64,000 nt of DNA from CADEFX01 sp046154585 (GCA_046154585.1 JBJXDX010000103.1:115092-179091); one strand, 5' to 3'. Positions 34,716 to 44,800 are shown, counted from the first letter of the stretch. Numbers and translations are program-made. Notes: a model not told the origin generated them from the letters alone.

Positions 34716-35225
34716 GTGACAGCAGCCACTCTCATGATCCTGACGCAACTGGTCTACGTCTTCTGCGTGTCCTACGCGATCGTGTCCGATTTGCGCCGGC
34801 TCATCATTCCGAACTGGATCCCGGTCGCACTAGCCGTGACTTTTCCGATCTTCGCTCTGGTGCACGCCGGACTAGATCGCATCCCCGCGCATCTTGCCAT
34901 CGCCGCCGTCGTATTCTTGATATCGCTGATCTTCTTCGTTGCCGACTGGATGGGTGGCGGAGACATCAAACTGCTCGCCGCACTCATGCTTTGGGTGGGG
35001 CCAGGCACGACACCGGAGTTTCTTGTCGTCATGTCGCTCCTCGGCGCCATGCTGGCCATCGCGCTGATGATCGTCCGGAGCTTTTCGAGCACGGTCGATC
35101 CGTGGGGCCAGATCGTCGTCGTGCGACGCATCGTCGAGCTGGCGCGACTAGGACAGTGCCCCTATGGCGTCGCCATCGGGCTTTCCGCACTCATTTACGC
35201 GCCGAAGATTTTTGGATTCGCTTAA
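34716..35225 (+). CDS. cpaA: prepilin peptidase (CpaA/TadV)
   Basis: 169 aa from a GTG at 34716 with GGGA upstream. Five to six membrane segments. The two catalytic Asp of the A24 family are visible: SDLRRLIIPNW (about 25-34) and the GGGDIKLLAA motif (about 80-89). It lacks the N-methylase domain, as expected for TadV. It processes the Flp pilin and TadE/TadG pseudopilins at the inner membrane. Confidence 0.94.
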   Translation: MTAATLMILTQLVYVFCVSYAIVSDLRRLIIPNWIPVALAVTFPIFALVHAGLDRIPAHLAIAAVVFLISLIFFVADWMGGGDIKLLAALMLWVGPGTTPEFLVVMSLLGAMLAIALMIVRSFSSTVDPWGQIVVVRRIVELARLGQCPYGVAIGLSALIYAPKIFGFA

Positions 35226-35356
35226 TGCAGAGCGACGGCGGCGACGCTCTTGTCGTGAGTATTGCCTGACAAAGCAGCGAGAAGGCCAGCGCAAACAAGC
35301 GCACCTGCAACGTAGCCGATAACGACGCCTACCAAGACGCGAAGAAACCTAGGCAT
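35222..35356 (-). CDS. short membrane ORF resembling a truncated rhizobial membrane protein
   Basis: 44 aa from the ATG at 35356. A single hydrophobic helix (MPRFLRVLVGVVIGYVAGAL to about residue 30) is followed by SGNTHDKSVA. I recall this NTHDKS motif from a longer small membrane protein of rhizobia in which a second helix follows. Here it ends after 12 more residues, so it is probably a truncated copy. It overlaps the cpaA stop by 4 bases on the opposite strand. It may be non-functional. Confidence 0.4.
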   Translation of the reverse strand: MPRFLRVLVGVVIGYVAGALVCAGLLAALSGNTHDKSVAAVALH

Positions 35357-35495
35357 GAGTGACGACGCATTGCTCCTGCTACGGCCTTGGTGGATTTGCG
35401 TTCTTAGCGGCATCAATAACTTGGTGCGCTTCTGCTCGCCATTTCGAGCTGAGAAGGTGACCCTCGGAAGATTTCCCCGAACGAGTTAACGCACC

Positions 35496-36203
35496 TTACG
35501 ACGGGATGTCCTGAAACGCAGGGCCAGGAGCCGCTACTGTCGTGGAAGAGTTCAAGTGTGCCTCCCAGTGCACAAGTGCCGCCCTGCCCAACTCCGTTAG
35601 TCCGTAGAGGCCACGATCGATCCGGACAAACCAGCCATAAACGTTTCGCAACAGTATCTTCGACGCATCGGGAAATTTGCACTTCAGATCACGTGGGCGC
35701 GCCGGCGCTTGCGAGAGCGCGGCCGCACATGCCAGAGCCTGCTGCCGATAGGCCGTCATGATCGGCTGGCGGGTGCTGCCCCCAACCGTGGGATCGCCGA
35801 GCCGGCGCCTATGCTCTTCAACAATCTTCGAACGGCGTTTGGCATCGCGGCGCGGGCGCCACGGCACAGGCTCTACCAGGACCTCCACCTTGCTTCTGGT
35901 CGAGACGCTCAGCAGACCCAGGCCAAGGAGGCGGCAAAGTCTCCGCACGCGCGGATCGTGTTCACGCCCTCTGCCGCGCTGAGAAGCGCGCACAGCCAGC
36001 CAGATTTCGTCGCACGCAGTGGAACGATCGACTGCTTGCAAGATCAGTTCGAGAGTAAAAGTGAGCTTAAGCTCGCAAACGACCACCGCTATCGGCTCGC
36101 TGCTTTTCAGGGCGACTAGGTCGCATCCACACACTTCCCCCTTCACCTCGAACCCTAGCTTTTCGAGGAAGCGTTTCACCGGCACATAGAGGCTTGTTTC
36201 CAA
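35496..36203 (-). CDS. DUF2161 family PD-(D/E)XK-like protein
   Basis: 235 aa from a TTG at 36203; the family starts at METSLY, which matches this codon, and GAGG lies just upstream. The N-terminal nuclease-like core shows Glu in the first helix (ETSLYVPVKRFLEKLGFEV), then CDLVAL and VVVCELKL, i.e. the D-x(n)-E-x-K pattern. A central AKRRSKIVEEHRRRLGDPTVGGSTRQPIMTAYRQQ block (about 115-150, cited in part) and a winged-helix-like C-terminus (YGWFVRIDRGLYGLTELGRAAL) are typical. The function is not established; a phosphodiesterase role has been suggested for the family. It is monocistronic. Confidence 0.88.
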   Translation of the reverse strand: METSLYVPVKRFLEKLGFEVKGEVCGCDLVALKSSEPIAVVVCELKLTFTLELILQAVDRSTACDEIWLAVRASQRGRGREHDPRVRRLCRLLGLGLLSVSTRSKVEVLVEPVPWRPRRDAKRRSKIVEEHRRRLGDPTVGGSTRQPIMTAYRQQALACAAALSQAPARPRDLKCKFPDASKILLRNVYGWFVRIDRGLYGLTELGRAALVHWEAHLNSSTTVAAPGPAFQDIPS

Positions 36204-36481
36204 GTCGCCTCGTTCGCGGTCACATCAAGGTCAAGAAGCGCCTAAAGCTGATTCTCGCTGATGTCGAGAAACCACATGCCAAATCGACACCGTTGGGGTG
36301 CAAATGTCGCCGTCCGCTCTGCCCCCGAAAAACGACGCTCGCACGGATCGCAGCGAATGGCTGCTTTGTGCCAGTAGCTGAAGTCGATCCGCCGCAATCC
36401 GCCCTCGCCAACCATGTCTGCTTTGGTATGGATGGTCGGGTCCAAGCTACGCTCGTGGCGTCCGATTGTGATACTTCTTAG
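36204..36481. repeat. dispersed rhizobial-type intergenic repeat (copy 1)
   Basis: The block around 36300-36440 has the look of a short repeat common between rhizobial genes. Spurious minus-strand reading frames include SATGTKQPFAAI and FSYWHKAAIRC, typical of ORFs miscalled in that repeat. It shares GCTCGCACGGATCGC (36337-36351) with 45545-45559 and TTTGTGCCAGTAGC (36365-36378) with 53599-53612. I see no gene here. Confidence 0.6.
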
Positions 36482-37069
36482 TCACGGCGCAATGCCAAGC
36501 CTGCGCAGATTGTTTTCGATCATCTTTAGATTGGGCGCCATGGCGAATGCGGCGCGGAAGTCGGCTATGGCCTTGTCGCGATCGCCAAGCTTTTCGTACG
36601 CCAAACCCCAATTGTTGTGCGCGATCGCGAGTGTTGGCATGAGCTCCAGAGCTTGCGTGTAGTCGGCAACCGCACGCTCGTGCTGTTCAGCCGCAGCATG
36701 TGCCAGCCCACGATTGAAATAGCTGCTGGCGTCGTCCGGCCGCAGATCAATGGCTTGGCCGAAGTCCGTCAGGACCTGCTCTAGGCAATCCAGTGCAAGA
36801 TTTGCGCTGCCTCGATTGGAAAGCGTGTCCGCGTTGTTCGGGTTCGCCGATAAAGCTGCGTTGCAATGCTCGATGGCATGCTGGAACTGCCGGTGTATTT
36901 GCAGAGAGCCGCACATCAAGACATCATCGGGCGGTGCGACCGTGTGCGTCGCGCGGGGATTGGAGATCGCGACCTGAGCCGCGAGCGCGAGCATCGCAGC
37001 GGCAAACCGACAGGTTGAGCGGTCAGCGCGTGAAGGCATGCTCGAACAACACCAGAAGGAGAACGCCAT
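36482..37069 (-). CDS. exported TPR-repeat protein
   Basis: 195 aa. A signal sequence (hydrophobic about 20-36) precedes three to four TPR units, e.g. AIEHCNAALSANPNNADTLSN and ADYTQALELMPTLAIAHNN. It lies downstream of rcnR-rcnA in the same direction (44 bp after rcnA), so it may be cotranscribed, but TPR proteins give no substrate clue. An ATG at 37039 is an alternative start. Confidence 0.78.
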   Translation of the reverse strand: MAFSFWCCSSMPSRADRSTCRFAAAMLALAAQVAISNPRATHTVAPPDDVLMCGSLQIHRQFQHAIEHCNAALSANPNNADTLSNRGSANLALDCLEQVLTDFGQAIDLRPDDASSYFNRGLAHAAAEQHERAVADYTQALELMPTLAIAHNNWGLAYEKLGDRDKAIADFRAAFAMAPNLKMIENNLRRLGIAP

Positions 37070-37112
37070 AGTCGGCCTTACCCACGCACCATTGGGCCTG
37101 CGGCCCGAGCCG

Positions 37113-37940
37113 TTAGATCAATCCCAGCGCCATCGCGCCTTGCACAACGACGGCGCAGCCAATGACCAGGATGATCATCGCTGAGACATAAGGGGCCCAC
37201 TGCGCGATCCTGCCGAAGCCGTTCACTCGGTTCTTGAGGGCGTCGGCACCCCAGGCTGCTGCAATCCCGATCGCAACCAGCATGAGCGCGAGACCGATGC
37301 TGAAAGCAGCGACCATGACGAGCCCCAGGACGTAGGCCTTCTGATGCAGGCAGGCCAGCAGCACGGCAAACGCGGCAGGGCATGGCAGCAGACCGCCACT
37401 GAAGCCGAACCACGCAACCTCGGCACTCGTGATCGTGCTCGCGCTGCCCAGCCGCTTGCGAAGTTCGGCTGTGTGCGCAGCCGCATGCGCATCCTCGTCG
37501 TTGTGATCGTGCATGTGAGGGTGCTGGTGGTCATGGTGGTGATGGTGCCCGTGGCTATGGGTATGAGATTGATCGTGGTGGTTGTGACCGCCCTGCGCAG
37601 GAGGTAAGAGGCGAAGCAGAATGCGCAGCGCGAGCGCGACGATGAGCACGCCGCCGATCAGCAGCAGCCAGGGCTCGGCGCGTTCCAGCACGCCGGCGTT
37701 GCCGAGAGACCAAGCGATGAGCGCCAGCGCCCATACGACGATGGTGTGACCGATCGTGGCCGAGACCGCCAGGAGGGCAGCTTGGGTTGCAGTTCCATTG
37801 ATGGCCACGATGAAGGCGGTCATCATCGATTTGGAATGGCCAGGCTCCAGAGCATGCAGCGCGCCGAGAACGACGGCTGTCGGCAGCAGGAGCCAGGCAT
37901 TGCCAGCACCGGATTGGATCAGTGCCTCGATGTTGGGCAC
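37113..37940 (-). CDS. rcnA: nickel/cobalt exporter, NicO/RcnA family
   Basis: 275 aa from a GTG at 37940 (GAGGT 6 bases upstream). Six or so membrane segments. The family signature ALHALEPGHSKSM is at about 27-39. A cytoplasmic His-rich loop (GHNHHDQSHTHSHGHHHHHD and on to about residue 155) binds metal. The second signature GFSGGLLPCPAAFAVLL is at about 182-198. The protein exports Ni2+/Co2+ across the inner membrane. It is 7 bp downstream of the rcnR-like gene, and a sister exporter is divergently encoded at 38248. Confidence 0.92.
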   Translation of the reverse strand: MPNIEALIQSGAGNAWLLLPTAVVLGALHALEPGHSKSMMTAFIVAINGTATQAALLAVSATIGHTIVVWALALIAWSLGNAGVLERAEPWLLLIGGVLIVALALRILLRLLPPAQGGHNHHDQSHTHSHGHHHHHDHQHPHMHDHNDEDAHAAAHTAELRKRLGSASTITSAEVAWFGFSGGLLPCPAAFAVLLACLHQKAYVLGLVMVAAFSIGLALMLVAIGIAAAWGADALKNRVNGFGRIAQWAPYVSAMIILVIGCAVVVQGAMALGLI

Positions 37941-37947
37941 GGCGACC

Positions 37948-38214
37948 TCACAGGTACTTGCTCAGGGCTTTGAATTCTGCAAGAGCGGCGCGGGCGGACC
38001 TGCTGCCGGTGTTGATCGCATCGTCGAGGCAATGGTCGATGTGGTCATGGATCAGCTCACGCTTGGCATTGGCGATAGCCCTCTCGACGGCGTGCAGCTG
38101 CTGGGCAAGCTCAAGGCACGGCTTGCTGGCTTCGATCATGCCGATCACCGACCGCAAATGGCCTTCGGCGCGCTTCAGGCGTTTGATGATCTCGGGATGA
38201 CTGGCGTGCTTCAT
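37948..38214 (-). CDS. rcnR: metal-sensing repressor of the RcnR/CsoR/FrmR family
   Basis: 88 aa all-helical DUF156 protein. Candidate ligands are His3, Cys33 (SKPCLEL) and His56/His58/His61 (ELIHDHIDHC). RcnR uses His3, Cys35, His60 and His64, so a nickel/cobalt sensor is more likely than a copper CsoR, which needs a second Cys at this place. It sits between two exporter genes and next to a palindromic operator at 38225-38243. Confidence 0.88.
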   Translation of the reverse strand: MKHASHPEIIKRLKRAEGHLRSVIGMIEASKPCLELAQQLHAVERAIANAKRELIHDHIDHCLDDAINTGSRSARAALAEFKALSKYL

Positions 38215-38224
38215 GCGTTTGTCC

Positions 38225-38243
38225 TATCCTATAGGAGAGGATA
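38225..38243. promoter_or_regulatory. palindromic operator between rcnR and the second exporter gene
   Basis: TATCCT and AGGATA form arms (38225-38230 / 38238-38243) around a perfect 10-bp palindrome TCCTATAGGA (38227-38236). RcnR/CsoR-type repressors bind short G/C-tract palindromes of this type. It lies 5 bases before the ATG at 38248 and 10 bases before the rcnR start, so it controls both directions. Confidence 0.62.
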
Positions 38244-38247
38244 TAGA

Positions 38248-38970
38248 ATGGATTGGTTGATTGCAATTCAGCGCTGGCTCTACGGCGGCATGGCCGAAGG
38301 CATGCGCGCGACCGTGGACCTGAGCGGCCTGCCGACGTTGATGGCGGCGGCCTTTCTCTTTGGCATCGTGCACGCTTTCATGCCTGGCCACGGCAAGACC
38401 GTGCTCGTGTCCTACCATCTTGGACGGTCGGGCCGAATCGTTGACGGGCTGCTGACGGGGACGTTGCTTGCCGTCACGCATGTCGGAATTGCGATTGTGT
38501 TCGTACTCGCCGGCGTGGCTGTGATCAGTCGATCGCTCGGTGCGGGCGGACGAGCGCCGGCTTTCGAGACGGCCAGCGCAGCGCTCATTGCGATGATTGG
38601 CCTCTTTCTCGTCATGCGCACCGTTTGGCCGCCCCAGCACCAGGATGCGCGAGATGGAAAAATGCTTGCGCTTGTCACGGGCCTCGTCCCGTGTCCGCTG
38701 ACGACCTTCATCCTGACCTACGCCATGGCGAGAGAGAAGCTTGCCATTGGCATGGCAGCAGTCGGAGGCATGCTGGCCGGTGTGATCGTCACACTTGTCA
38801 CTTTCGCTGTCGCAGCCGTAATGGCCCGCGGCCGCTTCATGGCGCTGCTGTCACGCACGGAAGGATGGCGTCATAAGGTGGGATGGGGGCTGGAGCTGGC
38901 AGGCGCCGTCGCCGTGCTGCTCATCGGTCTTGTCATGCTTGCCCGACAGGTCGGGACGCTGCCGCGGTAA
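38248..38970 (+). CDS. second NicO/RcnA-like metal exporter
   Basis: 240 aa from the ATG at 38248 (AGGAGAGG about 8 bases upstream). It has the same two signatures as the divergent exporter: GIVHAFMPGHGKTVLV (about 39-54) and a GLVPCPLTTFILTYA motif (about 146-160), but it lacks the long His loop and keeps only short QHQD-like residues. It may carry the same metal with different affinity, or supply the other half of a two-component exporter. A strong hairpin follows the stop at 38998-39027. Confidence 0.88.
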   Translation: MDWLIAIQRWLYGGMAEGMRATVDLSGLPTLMAAAFLFGIVHAFMPGHGKTVLVSYHLGRSGRIVDGLLTGTLLAVTHVGIAIVFVLAGVAVISRSLGAGGRAPAFETASAALIAMIGLFLVMRTVWPPQHQDARDGKMLALVTGLVPCPLTTFILTYAMAREKLAIGMAAVGGMLAGVIVTLVTFAVAAVMARGRFMALLSRTEGWRHKVGWGLELAGAVAVLLIGLVMLARQVGTLPR

Positions 38971-38997
38971 AGTCATTCGTGCACTAGCGTGAGTTCC

Positions 38998-39027
38998 ACG
39001 GGAAAAGGCGTCGGCGCCTTTTCCCGT
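38998..39027 (+). terminator. hairpin after the second exporter gene
   Basis: ACGGGAAAAGGCG / CGCCTTTTCCCGT, 13 bp perfect around a TCGG tetraloop. No T-run follows, so its strength as an intrinsic terminator is uncertain; position 28 bases after the stop fits one. Confidence 0.65.
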
Positions 39028-39109
39028 ACCTGCGTTATTCACTTCGGGTTCAGACGGGATCGTTGAAGCTCGCTGCACGTTCATGCCGGAAGCAACATGG
39101 AGTCGACGC

Positions 39110-39400
39110 ATGACGAGAGCATTACGCATCATCGGCCGCGCATTCCTGGTATCGGTTGCCGCCTCGGGAACAATCCTTCTGGCTGCAGCCACTCCAGCAT
39201 CGGCACATTCCGGTTATCGCTATCGAGACTATGATCGTGACTATCGTGCGTATCACTATCGGCACAGCTATCGTGATCATCACCATAGAGGCCATGGTCA
39301 TCACCATCGGCACCATGGTCACTGGTGGGGTCATGGGCATCACCATGGTCATCATCACCACCATCATCATCGCCGCCATCATCACCATCACCACCATTGA
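39110..39400 (+). CDS. exported His/Tyr-rich protein, probable metal buffer
   Basis: 96 aa from the ATG at 39110 (GGAG 8 bases upstream). The signal peptide ends PASA. The mature part is almost entirely His, Tyr, Arg and Gly (YRYRDYDRDYRAYHYRHSYR, then HHHRGHGHHHRHHGHWWGHG and a final run of seven His). It would bind divalent cations in the periplasm. Its neighbours are two metal exporters and an RND pump. No family name is known to me. Confidence 0.72.
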   Translation: MTRALRIIGRAFLVSVAASGTILLAAATPASAHSGYRYRDYDRDYRAYHYRHSYRDHHHRGHGHHHRHHGHWWGHGHHHGHHHHHHHRRHHHHHHH

Positions 39401-39571
39401 TGGCTGAGTTCCTTGGGGCCGGCTGCCAGGGGTCGAAAGGCCCCTGGCCACAAACCTTCGCGATTTGTTCGCGCTTGTTCCCGGTCGTTGTCGCTTGTAG
39501 CTTGTGTGGTGCAAGAGATGCGGCTACAGAGCGCGAGGGTGGCGGATAGGCCGTCTGAAAAAGCTGAGCCG

Positions 39572-40009
39572 ATGCTGGCGCAACTGAAAAGAGTAAGCCG
39601 ACGCCACATGGCCCTCGTCTGGGCGATGGTTGCCGTGTTCGCGCTGGCGCCCGCGCTCAGTATGGCTGCAGCAGTACCCGCTGGTGCCTTTTCCCGCTTT
39701 CTCGTTCACTCCCATGACGGGGCTCAGCTTGGTCATGCTTATCATGGCCATCATCACCATCATGGCCACGAGCATGATGGCGGTGACCATCACCACCATG
39801 CCGACCACGGCATGGGCAACGTGGGCGAGCATGATCCGAGCCAGCCACAGCCACACGTTCATTACGACGCCGGCTGCCCGAGCATAGTCATTCCGGTGCA
39901 GTATGGAGCTCCCGTGCGGCATCGTTTCCGGGATCGGGTCGCCATCCAGCATGTGCCGCCTCTATTAGGCGCGCCACCGGGCCGTCTGCTCCGCCCGCCG
40001 ATTATATAA
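39572..40009 (+). CDS. His-rich exported or membrane-anchored protein
   Basis: 145 aa from the ATG at 39572; upstream in-frame ATGs (39518, 39413) lack support. A membrane/signal segment (about 13-33, ending SMAAAVPA) precedes HSHDGAQLGHAYHGHHHHHGHEHD and DHHHHADHG and a Pro/Arg-rich tail with RLLRPPI. Such proteins often precede heavy-metal RND genes and may bind metal or the pump. It is 80 bp upstream of the adaptor gene. Confidence 0.65.
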   Translation: MLAQLKRVSRRHMALVWAMVAVFALAPALSMAAAVPAGAFSRFLVHSHDGAQLGHAYHGHHHHHGHEHDGGDHHHHADHGMGNVGEHDPSQPQPHVHYDAGCPSIVIPVQYGAPVRHRFRDRVAIQHVPPLLGAPPGRLLRPPII

Positions 40010-40089
40010 GTCTGCTCAAGACTGCCGCTCGTTCGGCCGCTCCTGCGGTCGGATCGATTGCCGTTGGCTAGACAGACTTTGGATCCTTC

Positions 40090-41880
40090 ATGCCGAGCTC
40101 CTTTTGGAATGGGCAGCTTCCTCGCGCATTGAGCGCGTGGGGCCGCACCGTGTGCCGTGTGGTTTGGGCAATGCTCGCCGTAGCACCCATTCTGGTCACA
40201 ACTATTGTCATCGCTCACGAGGGTCATGACCACGACAAGCCGGCGCCGTTGAACCTGCCAATCGCGCCTCGCGTCGTGGCGATCACACCCGATTACGAAC
40301 TTGTCGGCGTCCTCTCGGGCGAGCAGCGGCTGACGATCTTTCTGCATCGGTTTGCGACGGGCGAGCCGGTGAAGGGTGGCAAGATCTCCGTTTCCGGCGG
40401 CGCTCAGGCCGTCGACGCCGCGGTGAAGGAAGACGGCCTATTCGAGCTGGTCGCGCCGTGGCTGGCCACGCCAGGGCCGATCGACCTCATCTTCAGTCTG
40501 ACTCTGCCAGATGATCAGGACGTCCTCACTGGCCGTCTGGAAAAAGCAGCTTCGGCAGGGCCGGCGACTGAGTTGGTGCCAGCCAACCTGCTCCTCCAGA
40601 ACCATGTTCTACTGATTGCCCTAGGCTCGCTCGTTGCGGGCGTCCTGGTGACCCTGCTCCTCAATGGAAGCTTGGCGCGTCGGCGCACGCTCACGTTGAC
40701 CCAGCAGGAGCTGGCGGCAGAGCACGCCGAGCCAGTTGCGGAAGACGTGCCGAAGGTCAAACACCTGCGGCGATTGTCGACCGCTATTCTTGCGGCATTG
40801 TTGGTCGGTATATTGCTTTGGCCCCTGGGCGCTTGGTCGCAGCCGAAGGCCAACTTGCCGTCCGTCCCCGCGACGATGGCCACCGACGTTCCGCAGCGCA
40901 TGGCCGATGGCAGCCTGTTTGTGCCGAAGGCAACACAGCATCTGCTCACAGTCCGGACGGTCCTGGCCGAGGAGACGAAAGCGCCGCGCACGGCGCAGCT
41001 CATCGGCACAATCATCGCCGACCCGAACTCCTTTGGCCGGGTGCAGGTATCGCGGCCGGGTCGCATCGAGGCGCCGCCCGCCGGTCTCGCCCATGTCGGC
41101 AAGCGGGTCGAGAAGGGCGAGCTGCTCGGCTATCTCGTTCCCTACATCGAAGCCGCCGACAAAGCCAATATCGAGAGCCAGATTGCGGAGGCGGAAGCGC
41201 GCATCGCCAAACAGACAACGATTCTCAAACGCTACAACGAGCGCCCGGGTGCCGTTCCCCAGGTGAAAGTCGATGAGGTGGAGGGCGAGATCAACGCGTT
41301 GCGCCGCAAGCGCGCCGAGCTGCAACCAAGTCTCGTTGTGCGCGAGGAGATCCGGGCGCCGCTTGGCGGCATCATTTCTGTCGCCAACGTCGCCCCGGGA
41401 CAGATCATCGAATCCCGCGACGTCGTCTTCGAGATCGTCGATCCAAACCATTTCTGGGTGGAAGCCATCGCGCATGATGCGAGCGTCGTGACTGGCCTCA
41501 GCAAGGCATATGCCGTCCTCAACACCGGTGAACAGCTGTCGTTGGAGCTGGGCGGTGTCGGACTTTCGCTCAAGCAGCAGGCCACGCCGATTACATTCAA
41601 GGTTGTTCAAGGGCCCCCGAACCTGAGCGTGGGCCGGCCTGTGACGGTCATTCTGCAATCGACAGCCGAGGTCAGTGGAATCCTACTTCCCGCTGCCAGC
41701 GTCGTTCGGGCATCAAGCGGGCTGGCGATGGTGTGGGTGAAGACCGATGCGGAACGCTTCGAGCCCCATACGATCCGCTATGAGGCACTCGACGGACAGC
41801 GTGTGGTCGTAACGGCCGGCTTGAAGCCTGAACTGCGGGTCGTCACCGAAGGTGCGACCATTCTCAGTCAAGTTCGCTGA
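40090..41880 (+). CDS. RND efflux periplasmic adaptor (CzcB-like) with extra N-terminal domain
   Basis: 596 aa, well above the usual 350-450 because of an N-terminal part. Order: signal/membrane segment (about 20-43), AHEGHDHDKP metal-binding tail, a beta domain (about 60-150, LVGVLSGEQRLTIFLHRFATGEPVKGG), two hydrophobic segments (about 175-195 and 230-250), then the adaptor core: APPAGLAHVGKRVEKGELLGYLVPYIE (lipoyl), coiled-coil ESQIAEAEARIAKQTTIL and the beta-barrel ending GATILSQVR. The N-terminal unit suggests metal capture before efflux. It is 16 bp upstream of the pump gene. Confidence 0.88.
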   Translation: MPSSFWNGQLPRALSAWGRTVCRVVWAMLAVAPILVTTIVIAHEGHDHDKPAPLNLPIAPRVVAITPDYELVGVLSGEQRLTIFLHRFATGEPVKGGKISVSGGAQAVDAAVKEDGLFELVAPWLATPGPIDLIFSLTLPDDQDVLTGRLEKAASAGPATELVPANLLLQNHVLLIALGSLVAGVLVTLLLNGSLARRRTLTLTQQELAAEHAEPVAEDVPKVKHLRRLSTAILAALLVGILLWPLGAWSQPKANLPSVPATMATDVPQRMADGSLFVPKATQHLLTVRTVLAEETKAPRTAQLIGTIIADPNSFGRVQVSRPGRIEAPPAGLAHVGKRVEKGELLGYLVPYIEAADKANIESQIAEAEARIAKQTTILKRYNERPGAVPQVKVDEVEGEINALRRKRAELQPSLVVREEIRAPLGGIISVANVAPGQIIESRDVVFEIVDPNHFWVEAIAHDASVVTGLSKAYAVLNTGEQLSLELGGVGLSLKQQATPITFKVVQGPPNLSVGRPVTVILQSTAEVSGILLPAASVVRASSGLAMVWVKTDAERFEPHTIRYEALDGQRVVVTAGLKPELRVVTEGATILSQVR

Positions 41881-41896
41881 CGCCGAGGACATCCAG

Positions 41897-44800
41897 ATGT
41901 TCAACCTCCTCATCTCGGTGAGCTTGCGCAATCGCTTGTTCGTGCTCGGTGCCGCGCTGCTCTTGGTCGTCTACGGCGCGGTGACCTTGCGCAATTTGCC
42001 CATCGATGTGTTTCCCGATCTGAACCGGCCCACTATTACGCTCGTCACGGAGGCCGAAGGGCTTGCACCCGAAGAGGTCGAGCAACTTGTGACGTTTCCT
42101 CTCGAAACGGCGATGAACGGCATGCCTGGCGTCGTGCGCGTTCGCTCGATTTCGGGCGTGGGCCTATCCATCATCTATATCGAGTTCGATTGGGGCACGA
42201 ACATCTATCTCAATCGGCAGCAGGTCACCGAACGGCTCAGCGTAGTGCGCGAGCAACTGCCCCGCAACGTCAATCCACAGATGGCGCCGATCACCTCCAT
42301 CATGGGGGAGATCATGCTGATTGCCGTGGCCAGCGATACGGCCACAGCGATGGAGGTGCGTGAGGTGGTGGATTGGGTCATGCGCCCGAGGCTGCTGACC
42401 ATTCCCGGCGTCGCGCAAGTGATCCCGATCGGCGGCGAGGTGCGGCAATACCGCGTGACCCTCAATCTCGCGCAGATGACCAGTCTCAACGTCACGCGCG
42501 CGGAAATCGAAACCGCCTTGAGCCAGTTCGGTTCCAATACCGCCGGCGGTTTCGTGGATCAGCATGCGCGGGAGTATCTGATCCGCAATCTCGCTCGCAC
42601 AACCCGCCTCGGCGACCTCGAGAACCTACCGGTTGCCTATCGCAACGGGGTTGCCGTTCGCTTAAAGCAGGTCGCCTCGATCGACTATGCGGCCCGCGTC
42701 AAACGCGGTGATGCCGGGCACATGGGCGGGCCTGCCGTAATCCTCACGGTACAGAAGCAACCCAACGCCGACACGCTCAAGCTGACCGGTGAGATCGAGA
42801 CGGCGCTAAACGAGCTCAAGCGGGTTCTGCCGAAGAATATCACCACCGTTGACGTCCTGTTCCGGCAGGCCACATTCATCAACATTTCGATCGACAATGT
42901 GCTGCGGGTGCTGGTCGAGGCGCTCGTCGTCGTGGCGTTCGTTCTGTTCCTTTTCCTCCTCAACTGGCGCACGACGGCGATCTCGCTGACCGCCATTCCG
43001 ATCTCCATCTGCATCACGGTGATCGTGTTCCATCTGTTTGGCCTCAGCATCAACACCATGACGCTGGGCGGCCTTGCGATCGCTATCGGCGAGCTCGTCG
43101 ATGATGCCGTCGTCGGTGTCGAGAACGTGTTTCGAAGACTGCGTGAGAACAAGGCCAAGGCCCAGCCATTGCCGGCCCTGCAGGTGATTGCCAGCGCCTC
43201 GCAGGAGGTCCGCTCCGGCATCATCTACGCCACGGCCATCATCATTCTCGTGTTCGTGCCGTTGTTTGCTCTCTCTGGCATTGAGGGACGCCTGTTCGCG
43301 CCGCTGGGTGTCGCCTACATCGTGTCGATCCTGGCGAGCCTCGTGACCTCGATCACGGTGACACCTGTCCTGTGCTTCTATCTTCTGCCGCGCATGGGCC
43401 GATTGGACCACGGCGACTCCTGGCTCGTCACAAGGCTCAAGGCCGGCAACCGGCGCCTGCTCAATTGGGCGTTCGGCCAACAGGCATTTCTCATGACGGC
43501 AGCGACGTGCGCTGTGCTCACGGCGGCGGCAAGCGTAGCCTTCCTGCCGCGATCCTTCCTGCCCCCCTTCAACGAAGGCACACTCACGATCTCGCTGCTG
43601 CTACGACCCGGGATATCGCTCACCGAGTCCAATCGTATCGGCACGATCGCCGAGCGCCTTCTCTTGCAGGTGCCCGAGGTCAAGACTGTCGGCCGCCGCA
43701 CCGGTCGCGCCGAACTGGACGAGCACGCCGAGGGTGTGCACTCGGCCGAAATCGATGTAGACATGAAGTCCTCCGACCGAAGCCGAGAGGAGGTTGTTAC
43801 CGATATTAGGTCTCGCCTCGCCATGCTGCCGGCGTCCGTCAATGTTGGGCAGCCGATTTCGCATCGCCTTGATCACATGTTGTCGGGCGTGCGCGCGCAG
43901 ATCGCCGTCAAGATCTTCGGCGATGACCTCGACACGCTGCGCAATCTAGCCGAGCAAGTGCAGTCCCGCATGGGCGGTATCCCTGGGCTGGTCGATCTGC
44001 AGGTCGAGCGACAGGTGCGCATCCCGCAGGTGCAGGTCGCCGTCGACTACGAGAAGGCCGGCATGTACGGCGTGGCCCCGTCACACGTGACGGCGACGCT
44101 GGAAACGCTCCTCAACGGCCGCGTCGTGTCCCAGATCATCGACGGTACGCGGCGCTATGACGTCGTGCTGCGGGTGCCCGAGTCCGACCGGACGACTGAA
44201 GGCCTTGCCAAGCTCATCGTCGAGACGCCTGCGGGTCGCGTTCCTCTGTCCTCCTTCGCACAGGTGATTGACACCGATGGGCCCAATCAGATCCAGCGTG
44301 ACAACACCCGCCGTCGCATCGTCGTGCTCGCCAACACCGATGGCTCGGACATGGCACGCGTCATCGCCGACATTCGCCGTTTGTTGGGCGATACGGCACT
44401 GCCGGTCGGGTACTCCACGGCGCTCGAAGGCACGTTCCAGGCTCAGGAGGAAGCCTCACGGCTGATCGCCCTGCTGTCCCTCGTGTCGCTGTCTGCCATC
44501 TTTTTGGTGCTCTACAGCCGCTACAAATCAGTCGTCCTCTCGCTGATCATCATGGCCAACATCCCGCTGGCCCTGATCGGCAGCGTGATCGCGCTGTGGC
44601 TCGCGGGTCAGCCGCTCTCTGTCGCGACGATGATCGGCTTTATCACGCTGGCGGGTATCAGCGCGCGCAACGGCATCCTCAAAATCAGCCATTACATCAA
44701 CCTCGTTCTGCACGAGGGCGAGATGTTCGGGCGCGCGATGATTGTGCGCGGCAGCCTGGAGCGGCTGACGCCGGTGTTGATGACGGCGCTATCGGCCGGC

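Noticed and set aside
36220..36445. Two short minus-strand ORFs between DUF2161 and TPR genes
   Set aside because: They lie in the dispersed repeat and resemble ORFs commonly miscalled in such repeats.
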